NCBI GenBank assembly: GCA_002007465.1
Contig: LNAC01000162.1
Coordinates: 1,924,599-1,988,598 of the forward strand
Reading direction: 5' to 3'
Source of the DNA: Ailurus styani
Taxonomy: Eukaryota; Chordata; Mammalia; Carnivora; Ailuridae
Length of the DNA: 64,000 nt
Position 1 is the first letter of the stretch; each line of letters begins with the position of its first letter. Shown in pieces: positions 23,367-34,852 of the stretch. The translations under genes were made by a program, and so were the position numbers. The notes beneath the pieces are model-generated. The model was not told the origin of the DNA. It saw nothing but the letters and a program-made list of their open reading frames with translations, and did not search any database.

Positions 23367-24505
23367 AAAGCACTTAACTTCTGGCATATATTGTATATTC
23401 CCTGAAAGACATTAGAATCAGCATTTCTCCAAAGAAAAAATTCCCCTGAATTGTTTTATTGGAGAGTGGTATTAGAAACTGAGGTCTGGGAGCTAGGTTG
23501 TTTTTTGTTACTGGGTGTTGTTTTTTTTTTTTCAGGTCCTCTCAGGAAACAGATCAAAGAAATATACCTGTGTATACTAACCCATGTATATTCACAAATC
23601 CATAAGTGTTTCCTTCCATATGTGACCATCTGTATCTATATTAAGTTAAACATGAGTTCTTACTGATGTCTCCAACTCTAGTCCTTTGCCACTTGGATTA
23701 TTCTTGTCTTCTCTTGCTTATCTGTAATTTTCCACTCCAACAGTGAGGAGCATGCCTCCCACCATCTGCCGTACATTTACTAAAGTTGTTCAATTCTAGT
23801 ATACATGTATAACAGTATCAGAATTATTAACATACCCATGTAAGAAACAATTTTGTTGATTAAAGTATAGGACTATGTGTAGTTTCTTTTGCCTTTAGTC
23901 TTACAGGCTCCATTTATATCCCAAATTCATTAGGTCAGCATCTTTTCCTTACCCTTCAGTAAGGTTGTTTTATACATTTTGTAAAAGATTCTCTTATCAC
24001 AGTCCCCATTCCTTCTTGGGATCTCCTGATCATATACATGATTTATTGTTTAATATGCATACATCAAGCTTTACTCTTTGTGTTGTAAAATTTTGTAGTT
24101 TTTGACAAATGTGTAATACTGTATATCCAGCATTACAGTATTATACACAATAGTTTCATTGTCCTAAAAATGCTCTGTACTTCACCTATTCATCTATCTC
24201 CCTTCCTTCAAACTCCTGGCACTATCCCTACAGTGTTGCCTTCTGCAGAATGCTATAAAATTGGAATCATTAAGTATGTAGCCTTTTCACAGTCACTTCT
24301 TTCATTTAGCATTATAAGCAGTATTCACTTGAGGTTTCTCTGTGTTTTTTTGTGGGTTGACAATTTATTTCCTTATATCACTGAGTAACAGTCAACTGCA
24401 TAGTTGCCTACAGTTTATTTGTACATTCACCTATTGAAGGACATATTGGTTGATTCCAGTTCTTGGTGATTATGCATAAAGCTTTTATAAACATTCTTGT
24501 GCAAA

Positions 24506-24509
<4 letters not shown>

Positions 24510-24550
<41 letters not shown>
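24510..24550. repeat. (GT)n microsatellite, ~41 bp
   Basis: Pure GT dinucleotides within old LINE-1 ORF2 sequence. Confidence 0.96.
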
Positions 24551-24552
<2 letters not shown>

Positions 24553-24647
24553 ATAAACTTCAACTTAATTAGATAAATACCTAGGAGTGTGACTGATGAA
24601 TTATATGGTAAGACTTCAGTTTTGTAAGCAACTGAAGAATGATCTTT

Positions 24648-24845
24648 TTTTATTTTTTTAAAGATTTTATTTATTTATTTGACAGAGAGAGAGATCACAA
24701 GTAGGCAGAGAGGCAGGCAGAGAGAGAGGAGGAAGCAGGCTCCCCGCTGAGCAGGGAGCCCGATGCGGGCCTCGATCCCAGGACCCTGAGATCATGACCT
24801 GAGCTGAAGGCAGAGGCTTTAACCCACTGAGCCACCCAGGTGCCC
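24648..24845 (-). mobile_element. Carnivore (mustelid-type) SINE with perfect duplication
   Basis: Near-consensus full-length copy on the minus strand, containing ATCACAAGTAGGCAGAGAGGCAGGCAGAG. Perfect 15-bp duplication TGAAGAATGATCTTT at 24633-24647 and 24846-24860. Confidence 0.96.
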
Positions 24846-25755
24846 TGAAGAATGATCTTTAAAAGTGACTACCATTTTGCATTTCATCCAGCATTGAAGC
24901 AGGCAGTGACAGTTCCTGTTATTCTGCATCCTCTCCAGGAATTGGTATTGTCAGATTTTTGGATTTTAGTCATTTTAATAGATGTGTAGGGGTATCTCAA
25001 CGTTTTAATTTGCAGTTCCCTAATGACAAAGTATATTAAGCATCTTTTATATGCTTTTATATCAGTTGTATATATCCTTTGTTGAAGTGTCTATTCAGAT
25101 ATTTTGCCCATTTTAATAATTGGGTTGCTTGTTTCTTATTGTTTGTTTTAAAAGTTTTTTTTTATATATTGTGGATGCTAGTCTTTTATCAGATCTATTT
25201 TATAAAGATTTCTCTCATTTGATGGCTTGTCTTCTCATTCTCTCAAAAATGTCTTTTGTAGGACAGAGATGTTCGGCTTATCAGTTGTTATCATGGAATA
25301 TGCTTTTGTTTTTATCTTTAAAAAGTCATTGCCTAACCCAAGGTCACTAGGTGAAACCCAAGGTCTAGTTTTCATCTAGAAATTTATCCTTTTGCATTTT
25401 ACATTTTGGTTTATAATATATTTTGAGTTAATTTTTGTGAAAGGTATAAGGCCTGTGTGTGTATATAAATTTTGCATATGGATATCTAATTGCTCTAGCA
25501 TTATATTTTGAAAAGACTCTCTTTTCTTCATCAAATTGTCTTTGTTATTTAGCAAAGATTGGTTGATCATTTTTGTGTGGAACTATTTCTGGGCCTTTTA
25601 CTCTGTTCTACTGATTTATGTGTCTACTCTTTCACAGGTATCATGCTCTCCTATTTGCTGTAGCTCTTTAGAAAGTGTTAAAATCAGGCAATGCCAGTCC
25701 TCAAACTAATACTTTGTTACCTAGTCCAGGATTTTTTCATTCCTATATGAACTTG

Positions 25756-26236
25756 ATTTTTTTTTTATTTTTTATTTTACTATTATTCTATATATTTTTA
25801 TTTTTTCCATTTTATTTTAGTTTTTTCAAGAGTCCACTTTAGCTAGAGAACAGAGAGAATACATGCTCTTTCTCATCCCCATTTTTTCTCAGTGGGATGA
25901 CAGATTGACAGTCACCTTTGTTGAAATCACTCCAAAAATCGCCCTCTTTCTAATCATCTCTTTTTTCCCAGGATGCCCCAGGTCTCTTGGTCTGGAACCC
26001 GCCCCCTGCCCTCCAGGCTTTCCACCATCAATCATTTTTGTTCTATTGTCTATTTTGTTTTACTTCCTATTTTTGAATGATTCTCAGGAGGGTTTAGAAT
26101 CTGTATGAATAGAGGGGGATTATAAAGACCAGTTTTGTCTCAGGGTCAAAACCCCCCAAACAATGAGGCTTTCATATTATCTGATGATATTGGTTGGCAT
26201 GATTGTGTTTTTATGCTAACAAAATATTATATGATT
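25756..26236. other. Unassigned segment between two LINE-1s
   Basis: A T-rich start is followed at 25940-26040 by a GC-richer patch (GATGCCCCAGGTCTCTTGGTCTGG and CCGCCCCCTGCCCTCCAGG) that matches no repeat I recognise. The 81-codon plus-strand frame 25863-26108 has no family resemblance and is probably chance. Confidence 0.4.
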
Positions 26237-26412
26237 GGGTGCCTGGGTGGCTCAGTGGGTGAAAGCCTCTGCCTTCGGCTCAGGTCATGATCTCAGGGTC
26301 CTAGGATCGAGGCCCGCATCCGGCTCTCTGCTCAACAGGGAGCCTGCTTCCTCCTCTCTCTCTGCCTACTTGTAATCTCTCTCTGTCAAATAAACAAATA
26401 AAATCTTTAAAA
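26237..26412 (+). mobile_element. Carnivore SINE
   Basis: Head GGGTGCCTGGGTGGCTCAGTGGGTG, shortened CT-rich region, tail AAATAAACAAATAAAATCTTTAAAAAAA. Flanks TATTATATGATT and ATATATCATATT look related but the duplication is not clean. Confidence 0.92.
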
Positions 26413-27551
26413 AAATATATCATATTATTCTCTCTAATTTTTTTCCAATTTGTTTAAGCTAAAACCAAAACCAAAGCAAAACAATTTACCCATTTCTTCC
26501 ACTTCCATCCCCTACATCTGGCAACTACAAATATGTTCTCTTTATCTATGAGCTTGAATATACATATTTAGCTTCCACATGTAAGAGAGATCATATATGT
26601 CTTTCCTTGTCTGACTTAATCCATTTAGCATAATACCCTCAAGGTTCACCCATGTTGTTGCAGATGGCAAATTTTCATTCTTTTTTATGGTTGAATAATA
26701 TACTCTGGTGTATATACACCACAATTTCTTTATCCACGCATCCATCAGTGGACACTTAGGTTACGTCTGTATCTTGGCTTTTGTAAATAATGCTGCAGTG
26801 AACATGGGGTGCATATATTATTTCAAATTAGCGTTTTTGCTTTCTTTAGATGAATGTCCAAAAGTGGAATTAGTAGTTCATATGGTAGTTCTATTTTTAA
26901 CTTTTTGAAAAATCTCTATACTGATTTCTGTAGTGGTTGCACCAGTTTACATTCCCACCAACAGTGCACAAGGGTTTCCTTTTCTCCATGTCCTTTCCAA
27001 CAGTTGTTATTTCTTGTCTTTTTTATAGTAGCCAGTCTAACAGGTGTGAGGTGATAACTCATTGTGGTTTTGATTTGCACTTCCCTTATGATTGATGATG
27101 TAGAGAAAATTTTTGTGTGTCTGTTGGCTACCTGCATGTTTTCTTTGGGAAAATGTCATTTAGATCAATTTCCATTTTTAACTGATTGTTTTGCTATTTA
27201 GTTGTATGAGTTCTTTATGTATTTTGGGTATTAGCACCTTATCAGATATATACAAATAGGTTTTCTCTTATTGTAAGTTCTCTTTTCATTTTGTTGATGG
27301 TTTCCTTTGCTGTGCAGAACCTTTTCATTTTCATCTAAACTTTAGAATCAATTTGATAACCACAAAATATCTTACTAAGATTTTTACTGCATTGGATTGG
27401 AACTGCATTGGATCTATAGATAAAGTTAGGAAGGATTGATACCTTGACAATATTGAGTTTTTCAATTCATGAACACAGAGTTTCTCTCTCTTTACTTAGA
27501 TTTTTTAAAAATCTTTTTATCTATTATTTTGGGGGGTCAGGTGATCTTATT

Positions 27552-27648
27552 TTACTTTTTTATTAACATATAATGTATTATTTGTTTCAGGGGTACAGGT
27601 GTGTGAATCATCAGTTTTACACGATTCACACCACTCACCATAGCACAC
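27552..27648 (-). mobile_element. Short carnivore LINE-1 3' UTR piece
   Basis: TATTAACATATAATGTATTATTTGTTTCAGGGGTACAGGT and CCACTCACCATAGCACA on the plus strand match the complement of the carnivore LINE-1 3' UTR, also seen at 22731-22972. Only about 100 bp long; duplication uncertain. Confidence 0.75.
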
Positions 27649-28839
27649 TTAGATATTTAATTTTTTCAGAGCCACCTGATCTTGGACTTATCTTGTTAGA
27701 TTTATACTTCACTTTTCTTTTTTTTTTTGATGCTAATAAAAATGATACTCTTTTTATTTTCCAAATCCGATTGTTAATTACTGACATATAGAAAAGCAAA
27801 TGACTTTATTAGTCTTACACCTTGTGATTTTGCTATGCTCATTAATTAGTTCTGGGGTTTCTTTTTTTCTTGATTTTTTGGGATTTTCTATATAAACAGT
27901 CATGTCATCTATGAACAAAGACCATTTTACTTCTTCCTCCCCAGTTCATCTATCTTTTCCTTTCTTATCTTACTGCATTAACTGGGATATCTAGTATGAT
28001 GTTTAATAGGAGTAGTGAGAAGGGACATATTCCTTGTTCTTGATTTCAGGGGGGATAGCATCCACTTTTTCACACTTAAATATGATGTTAGCTCTGAGTT
28101 TTTTGTAGATATTACTTATCATGTTGAAGAATCTCCTTGTATTCCAAGTGTGCTGAGAGTTTTTGTCATGAATGTACACTGGGTTTTGTCAAAGTATTTT
28201 TTGTATTGTATGATATGATAGTATGATTCTTACTCTTTAGGCTTTTGATGTGATGATGTGTGTGTAATTGATTTTCAAACATTGAATCAGCCTTGCACAC
28301 CTGAGAAACTTGCACCTATGTACAGTGTTTAATTAATTTTATTACTGAATTTGATTTCTTAGTATTTTGTTAAAAATTATTACATCTTTAATCATAAGAA
28401 ATACTGATCTGTGTATAGTTTTCTTTCATTCTAATGTCCTAATGTGGATTAGATGTTAGGGTAATGTCAAACTCAGAATGAGTCAAAAAAATTTCCTTTT
28501 CCTTTTATTTTTTTAGATGAGATTGTAGAGAATTAATATTCTTCCCTTACTGTAAAATTTACCAATGAATCATCTGGTTCTATTGTGGTTTTTTTGAAAG
28601 CTTATTCATTATTGAATTAATTTCTTTAATAGTTATAAGCCTATTCTGGTTATCCATTTCTTTTTGTGTGAGTTTTTATAACTTTTGTTTTTTAAGTAAT
28701 TGGTCCATCTCATCTATGTTATCAAATTTATGGGCAAAGCTGTGCTGTTGATAATATTCTTTTATTATTCTCTTAATGTCCATGTGATCAGTAGTGGTGG
28801 CCTCTCTTTCATGTCTGATATTAGTAATTTGTGACTTTT

Positions 28840-28950
28840 CCTTTTTCTCCTTCCTTTCTCTTCTCTTCTTTTCCCCTTCCTTCCTCCATTCCTTCTTTCC
28901 TTCCTTCCTCCTTCTCCCCCCTTCCCTCCTCCTCTTCCTCCTTCTTTTTG
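28840..28950. repeat. Polypyrimidine (CTTC-rich) tract
   Basis: About 110 bp of almost only C and T on the plus strand, with irregular CTTC/CCTT units, inside the old LINE-1. Confidence 0.9.
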
Positions 28951-29912
28951 ATTAGGCTGGCTATAGATTTATCAATTTCAAAATATCTTTCAAAGTACCA
29001 GCTTTTGGTTTTATTGATTTCCTCTAATGATGTCTTGTTTTCAATTTTATTTATTTATATTCTTTATTGTTTGTTTTCTTGTCCTTAGTTAACTTGCTCT
29101 TCTAACTGTGGTTTCCTAAGATGGAGGGCTGAGTTTTCATTTTCGGATCTTTTGCTTTTCTAGTATGTGCTTTCATTGTTATCAGTTCCTTTCTAAATAT
29201 TCTTCTTGTTGTGTCCCAGAAAATATGTCTTTATTTAGTTTGAAATATTTAAAAAATTCTCTTATGACTACTTTGACCATGTTATTTTGAAGTATATTGT
29301 TTATTTTCCAAATATTTGGGGATTTTTTAGGTATCTCCCAGTTATTAATTTCTGATTTAATTGCACTTTAGCTTAATAGCATACATATGTATGAATTTCT
29401 GTTCTAGATTTGTTAAAGTATATTTTAGTGTCATGAATATGGTCTATGTTGTTAAATGTTCCAATTGAGTTTGTGAAGAATGTGTATTCTGCTGTTGTTG
29501 GATGAAGTATTTCAAAAACATCAACTAGATTCAGTTGATTAATGGTGCTTTTCAGTTTAACTATATAATTACTAATTTGCTGCCTGCTGGATCTATCAAT
29601 TACTGAAAGAGGGATGTTGAAGTCTCCAACTCTAATAGTGGATTTGTCTATTTCTCCTTGCACTTCTATTTTTCCTCATGTATTTTGATGTCCTCTTGTT
29701 GGGTGCATATATACTAAGGATTGTTATGTACTTTTGGAGAATTGATCCTTTATTATTACATAGTGTGCATCTTTATCCTGATAAGTTTTCTTGTTTTAAA
29801 GTCTGCTTTGTCTAAAATTAATATAGCTACTTCAGCTTTCTTTTGATTAGTGTTAGCATGAAATATCTTTCTCCATTATGCATTATGTATTTATACTTAA
29901 ATTGGGTTTCGT

Positions 29913-30050
29913 GGGGTGCCTGGGTGGCTCATTTGTTGTGTCCTACTCTTGATCTTAGTTCAGGTCTTGATCTCATGGTCACGAGTTCAAGCCCTTTATT
30001 GGGCTCTATCTAGGCATGGAGCCTACTTAAAAAAATCATAAAAAATAATA
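29913..30050 (+). mobile_element. Short older carnivore SINE
   Basis: Head GGGGTGCCTGGGTGGCTCATTTGT followed by tRNA-like region and a shortened body lacking the CT-rich tract, then A/T tail. The host sequence repeats around it (AAATTGGGTTTC / AAAATGGATTTC). Confidence 0.85.
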
Positions 30051-30081
30051 AAATGGATTTCTTATAAACAATGTGTAATTG

Positions 30082-30302
30082 GGATGCCTGGGTGGCTCAG
30101 TTGGTTAAGCGGCTGCCTTCAGCTCAGGTCATGATCCCAGGGTCCTGGGATCGAGACTTGCATCAGGCTCCTTGCTCAGCAGGGAGCCTGCTTCTGCTTC
30201 TCTCTCTGTCTCTGCCTGCCACTCTGCCTGCTTGTGTTCTCTCTCTCTCTCTCTCTGACAAATAAATAAATAAAATCTTTAAAAACAAGCAAACAAAAAA
30301 AC
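30082..30302 (+). mobile_element. Carnivore SINE with perfect 13-bp duplication
   Basis: Full-length copy with long CT array and A-rich tail. Duplication CAATGTGTAATTG at 30069-30081 and 30303-30315. Confidence 0.95.
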
Positions 30303-30315
30303 CAATGTGTAATTG

Positions 30316-30522
30316 TCTTTTTTTTTAAAATAAAGGTTTATTTATTTATTTTAGAGAGAGAGTGCAGTGGGGAGGAGAAGAGGGAGGAGGAGAGAGAAAC
30401 TCAAGCAGATTCTATACTGAGTGCAGAGCCTAACACTGGGTTCAATCTCATGACCCTCAGATCACCACCTGAGCTGAACCCAAGAAGCAGATGCTTAATC
30501 AACTACACCACCCAGGCACACC
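30316..30522 (-). mobile_element. Older carnivore SINE
   Basis: Starts immediately after the preceding SINE's duplicated site: T10 tail complement, AGAGAGAGAG region, and CACCCAGGCACACC head complement. Substantially diverged. Confidence 0.88.
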
Positions 30523-30647
30523 TAATCCAAAAGTCTTTTTTTTGGGAAGTGATTTTTGTTACCAGTTCATTACACATCATTTAAAAGATATTTTCTGGAT
30601 ATACAACACGCTTTTTTTAAATTCTTCCTCAAAAAATCATAGCCAGC

Positions 30648-30847
30648 GGGCGCCTGGGTGGCTCAGTGGGTTAAAGCCTCTGCCTTCGGCTCAGGTCATG
30701 ATCTCAGGGTCCTGGGATCGAGGCCCGCATCGGGCTCCCTGCTTAGCAGGGAGCCTGCTTCCTCCTCTCTCTCTGCCTGCCTCTCTGCCTACTTGTAATC
30801 TCTCTCTTTCTCTGTGTCAAATAAATAAATAAAATCTTTAAAAAAAA
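30648..30847 (+). mobile_element. Young-looking mustelid-type SINE
   Basis: Among the closest copies here to the shared consensus: GGGCGCCTGGGTGGCTCAG head, ATCGAGGCCCGCATCGGGC middle retaining several CpGs, and an A9 end. Duplication (A)TCATAGCCAGC at 30636-30647 and about 30849-30860. Confidence 0.96.
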
Positions 30848-30860
30848 ATTCATAGCCAGC

Positions 30861-32893
30861 TTTGAATACTGTTCTGCCCTTTTGGTTTTATGTTTTCTCT
30901 TCCTTGACTTTACCCAGCAAAAAGGAAATATTGAGGAGTCACAACTATCCAAAAAACAGTAAATACTTAAATACTTTCACCTTTATTTTTTGCCACAACT
31001 AACCATGAAAGTAGTAGACATTCAATCACCATTGTGTCTTTCCTTGGGTAAAAGTAGGCAGAAAGATGGAAGGTATGATGTTATCACAGCTGTCTACTTT
31101 ACTACTATATTCTTATAGATAGCTTCTAGAGCTTGGACATTAAAACTGGTTAGTTCATTCATTTCACAGTGGTACATTAGTAGTATTCCCACTGGGGTAA
31201 TACTTAGATCTTCCCATGAATTTGACACCATGTCTGATACTTAATTAAAAGAATATATATCTTACAGAGGAACAGATTATAGTAACTTCAGTCCAATAAG
31301 GAAGCAACTTAATGTGGTTGTGACTAAACATTCTAGGACACCAAAATGATTTTCTAAGTCACAGTACCCAGGCTAGCTGTAGCCTAGAGCAGGTCCAAAC
31401 AAAACATGCCACTAAAATTCTCATAATGTGTGCAGTCTCCTTTAAGAGTTTCTCTGTTGCTTGCTTTTTGCTGTGAAACCATAATTTTCATAGTTGATTT
31501 CACTTCATATGACCATAGATATAAATCAGTTCTTAACTTTTTTTAATTTTTGTTTCTAATCCTTTAGCAAAAGTCTCCAGTCCTGCCTTCCTTATATTGA
31601 TTTCCTTTTTTGTTTCAGTAAATGTTTTTGGCTGTTATTATTTGTTTGTTTTTGTTTTACAAAATACCATATTCCTGCAGTTCTCAAGGCTATATTTTTG
31701 CTTTTTATAATTGCAACAAGATCTGGCAGTATATTACACTTTTGGATTATATCCTTATCCTCAGAATGTGCAGACGTTGATTGCTGTCTTCTGGACTGAA
31801 AGACTGCTCTGGAAAATTCTTAAGACAATATGATCTCTTCCTCTCTCCAGTCCTTGTAAGTGTTTTAATGCTTTTACTTGGTTGCTCCTATATTTCTGAA
31901 ACTTCACTGGGCTAGAGTTTTGTATTGATTATTTCCATTAATTTTTCCCTCAGCATGCCACTTCCTTTAAACTCACAGATTTAAGTCTTTGTTTTAAGAA
32001 AGTTTTCTTCTTTTATTTTAGAATATTATTTCTCTTCTATTTATTTTTTTTCTGTAGACTAGCAACTTCTTTAGTCATATTTTCTGTATCTGTCATCTTT
32101 TCTAAAGTCATTTTTATAACTATTTTTTTTACATTTGTTTTTATGTTATTTTCTCTGGGTTCTCCACTACTCATTTAATTTTAATTTCTATTTTATTTTA
32201 TTCTAATGTATCTCTATTTTTATTTTATTAAGGCATAAAGCTGTGCCTACTGATTTGTGATTCAATACATATTACTGGGTGACTTTGATTTTAAAATATA
32301 TTCAAGAGCAGAGATTTATGTACAAAGGACTATTTAGGATGACTTCAAGAAAAATGACTGAACATGGTCTCTCTTCTTCCAAATGGGGAGATAAACCATG
32401 AACAGTATGTCCTCTGCACTCAAAGATAGGATATAATTTGGTAGGAGAGTAAGGATCAGATTTTCTACTATCCATTCCATCTTTATTATTTGATATTTTT
32501 AATTTTTGCCTACATACATAATGAATATTTGTATAAATGTCTGAATGTGATAAAGTAATAAAACTATTTTTGTAAAGTCATATTTCTTTTATATAATTTG
32601 TATTTTAGATTTTTTTATCTTACCACATTCTCCATCAACATCCCATGTTAAAAACTTGTTTTCCTCCATGAATTTATATATATTAATATATGTAGAAAAC
32701 TTATTATTGTTTGACAAAAATAGTATATTTCAGTTTCTACATTATGTTCTTTTCTCTCAGTGTCTTATGAAAAATTCTTTAAATCATGACTACAAAATAT
32801 TTCATGGTATGACTGTAATTTATTCAACCACTTCAAATGGATAGCATATACTTTATATACAGCTGTTTTTCCCCCTATAAAAAAGCTTCATAG
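30861..32893. other. Single-copy AT-rich DNA
   Basis: About 2 kb without a recognisable gene or young repeat. T-rich runs at 31540-31660 and 32020-32240. Confidence 0.5.
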
Positions 32894-33037
32894 CTATTTA
32901 CACAGAGGATACCAAAAAACTGACCCAAAGGGATACATGCACTCTGATGTTTATAGCAGTATTATCAACAATAGCCAAATTATGAAAAGAGCCCAAATGT
33001 CCATTAACTGATGAATGGATAAAGAATATGTATTATA

Positions 33038-33240
33038 GGGGCCCCTGGGTGGTTCAGTCAGTTAAGCATCTGCTTTCAGCTCAGGTCATGATCTCAGGGT
33101 CCTGGGATCAAGACCCACATTGCATTGGGCTCTGTGCTCAACAGGGAGCCTACCTCTCCCTTTCCCTCTGCTCCCCCCCACCCTTGCTCCTGCTCTCTCT
33201 CTCAAATAAATGGATAAAATGTTTTTTAAAAAAGATGTTT
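33038..33240 (+). mobile_element. Carnivore SINE followed by CA/TA repeat
   Basis: Head GGGGCCCCTGGGTGGTTCAG, older-type CT-rich region, AAATAAATGGATAAAATG tail. No clean duplication was found because the 3' side has expanded into simple repeat. Confidence 0.9.
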
Positions 33241-33241
33241 T

Positions 33242-33281
<40 letters not shown>
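33241..33281. repeat. (AC)n(AT)n compound microsatellite
   Basis: ACACAC array followed directly by ATATAT, seeded at the end of a SINE tail. Confidence 0.95.
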
Positions 33282-33580
33282 CCCATTACATAATATTGGT
33301 ATATTCCAACATTATTCCACTAATATTCCATTATGTATATTTTATTATATATCATATATATTTATAACTATTTATGTAATTTTTATTAAATGCACAATGG
33401 AATATCACTCAGCTATAAAAAGTATGCAACCTTGCCATTTGCAAGGACGTGAGTTATGCTAAGCAAATAAGTCAATCAGAGAAAGACAAATACCATATGA
33501 TCTCACTCATATGTGGAATTTAGGAAACAAAACAAAGAACAAAGGGGGGAAGAAAGAGAAAAACCAAGGAACAGACTTTT

Positions 33581-33674
33581 AAAAAAAATTTAATTAGCCA
33601 ACTTACAGTACATCATTAGTTTTTGATGTAATGTTCAATGATTCATTAGTTGCATATAACACCCTGTGCTCATC
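33581..33674 (-). mobile_element. LINE-1 3' UTR scrap inserted antisense in LINE-1
   Basis: TTAATTAGCCAACTTACAGTACATCATTAG and TTCAATGATTCATTAGTTGCATATAACACCC match the complement of a LINE-1 3' region. The 15-bp duplication AAGGAACAGACTTTT / AAGGAACAGACTCTT at 33566-33580 and 33675-33689 shows a very short, 94-bp retroposition event. Confidence 0.9.
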
Positions 33675-34013
33675 AAGGAACAGACTCTTAACTGTGGGAA
33701 ACAAACAGGATTGCTAGAGGGGAGGTGGATGGGAGGATGGGTTAAATGGGTATTAAGGAGAGCACTTGGTGGGATGAACACTGGATGATATATGTAAGTG
33801 ATGAATCATTAAATTCTACTCCTGAAACTAATATTACACTATATGTTAACTAACTTGAATTTAAATAAAAACTTGAAACTAAAAGAAAAAAAGAAAGAAG
33901 AAAAAGGAAGTTCATTGTTGTACGTATTTACTGTAATTTTTAATGATTCATTAGTATGGAATACATTCTCAAGAGAGAATTTGATGGATCAAAAGATCTC
34001 TGCATTTTTAATT

Positions 34014-34190
34014 AAAAAAATTTATTTGAGAGTGAGAGAGAGAGCACAAGCAGGTGGAGGGGCAGAAGGAGAAGGAGATGCAGATTCCTTGCTGAGCAGG
34101 GAGATTGATATGCGGCTCAATCTCAGGACTCTGGGATCATGACCTGAGCTGAAGGCAGATGCTTAACTGACTGAGCTACCCAGGTGCCCC
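34014..34190 (-). mobile_element. Carnivore SINE with perfect 15-bp duplication
   Basis: Reverse-oriented copy with GAGCACAAGCAGGTGGAGGGGCAGAAGG (older subtype). Duplication TCTGCATTTTTAATT at 33999-34013 and 34191-34205. Confidence 0.94.
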
Positions 34191-34205
34191 TCTGCATTTT
34201 TAATT

Positions 34206-34640
34206 TTTGTAGATATTTTCAGATGGCTTTTGATAGAGGTACCAATAATTCATATTTTCTTCAGTAACGAGAGTTTGTTTTCTCCACATCCCACACAATA
34301 TATATGAACACATGGGATTTTAGTGAGGCTAATATGTGCAAATGTTTCTTATTGCTACTTAATCTATATTTCCCTAAAAATGGGATATTCAAGTGTGTTA
34401 TTTTGGGACATTTGAATTTTCTCTTCTGTTTTGTCTCATTGTGCCATTTACCCATTTATTGTGTTTTATTCCCCCATTTGGTCTCATTTTTGCCATTTGT
34501 CTTAATACTTTTCATATTACAGATATTAACCTTTTCAGTGAGCATTCTGTATTATAAATATTTGTTTCCAAAACAACTGCCTATATTTTATTTTGCTTAT
34601 GCTATCTTTTACTATCCCCACTTGAGTTTTATTTTTATTT
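34206..34640 (-). mobile_element. Probable ancient LINE-1 fragment
   Basis: GATAGAGGTACCAATAATTCATATTTTCTTCAG, TGTTTTCTCCACATCCCACAC and GCCATTTACCCATTTATTGTG suggest reversed LINE-1 ORF2 C-terminal sequence. Strongly diverged. Confidence 0.5.
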
Positions 34641-34654
34641 ATTTACTTATTTAT

Positions 34655-34852
34655 TTTAAAAGATTTTATTTACTTGAGAGAGAGAGTGAGGGAACCTGTG
34701 AGCATGAGCAAGGGGGAGGGGCAGAAGGAGAGGGGGAAGCCGACTGCTCACTGAGTGCAGAGCCAGATGCAAGTCTCCATCCCAGGACCCTGACATGACC
34801 TGAGCCAAAATCAAGAGTTGGCCACTTAACAGAATGAGCCACCCAGGTGCCC
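34655..34852 (-). mobile_element. Older carnivore SINE
   Basis: AAAGATTTTATTTACTTGAGAGAGAG start, GAGCAAGGGGGAGGGGCAGAAGG body and GCCACCCAGGTGCCC end. No clear duplication. Confidence 0.9.

Larger units (their letters stand above)
22081..25755 (-). mobile_element. Old LINE-1 (L1M-type), 3' UTR to mid-ORF2
   Basis: Minus-strand element. Its 3' UTR shows the old-L1 phrases TTTGGGAGGAAGTCACCATGTTCAGC (23009), GGATATCTATATAATTTTTTGAAATTC (23076), GGCCATTGGGAGCTCTTTAATTGG (23259) and TATTAAGTTAAACATGAGTTCTTACTGATGTCTCC (23638). ORF2 complement follows from about 24160 (CATTTAGCATTATAAGC, CCTAATGACAAAGTATATTAAGCATCTTTT) to 25755. Heavily mutated. It carries a younger LINE-1 piece, a SINE and two GT arrays. 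Confidence 0.8.
26430..30081 (-). mobile_element. Old LINE-1 (L1M-type), 3' UTR through endonuclease region
   Basis: Minus strand: 3' UTR/ORF2 end at 26540-27330 (complement of the TIKKNENLPSATTW-type ORF2 tail), polymerase region about 27330-28700, and the endonuclease domain, visible as GDFNIPLSVIDRSSRQ and TEYTFF-like AEYTFFTN in the frame 29373-29663. The element is interrupted by a LINE-1 scrap and two SINEs, resuming briefly at 30051-30081. Defective throughout. Confidence 0.85.
32894..33876 (+). mobile_element. Carnivore LINE-1 3' end with three insertions
   Basis: Begins TAGCTATTTACACAGAGGATACC, continues with ORF2 end (AATAGCCAAATTATGAAAAGAGCCC, GAATATCACTCAGCTATAAAAAG) and the 3' UTR (TGATGAATCATTAAATTCTACTCCTG). 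It is interrupted by a SINE with microsatellite and by an antisense LINE-1 scrap. Confidence 0.9.

Noticed and set aside
29373..29663. 96-codon minus-strand frame with GDFNIPLSVIDRSSRQ
   Set aside because: It is a remnant of the LINE-1 ORF2 endonuclease domain inside a long defective element, not a separate gene.
30491..30832. 113-codon plus-strand open frame containing [17 protein letters not shown]
   Set aside because: The C-terminal half is the translation of a SINE. The same peptide appears in frames at 11461-11727, 30071-30265 and 33028-33462, each over a SINE. Not a gene.
34304..34798. 164-codon plus-strand hydrophobic frame
   Set aside because: Its first part is T-rich probable LINE-1 antisense and its last third is a SINE read through; phenylalanine/leucine richness comes from T-rich DNA.
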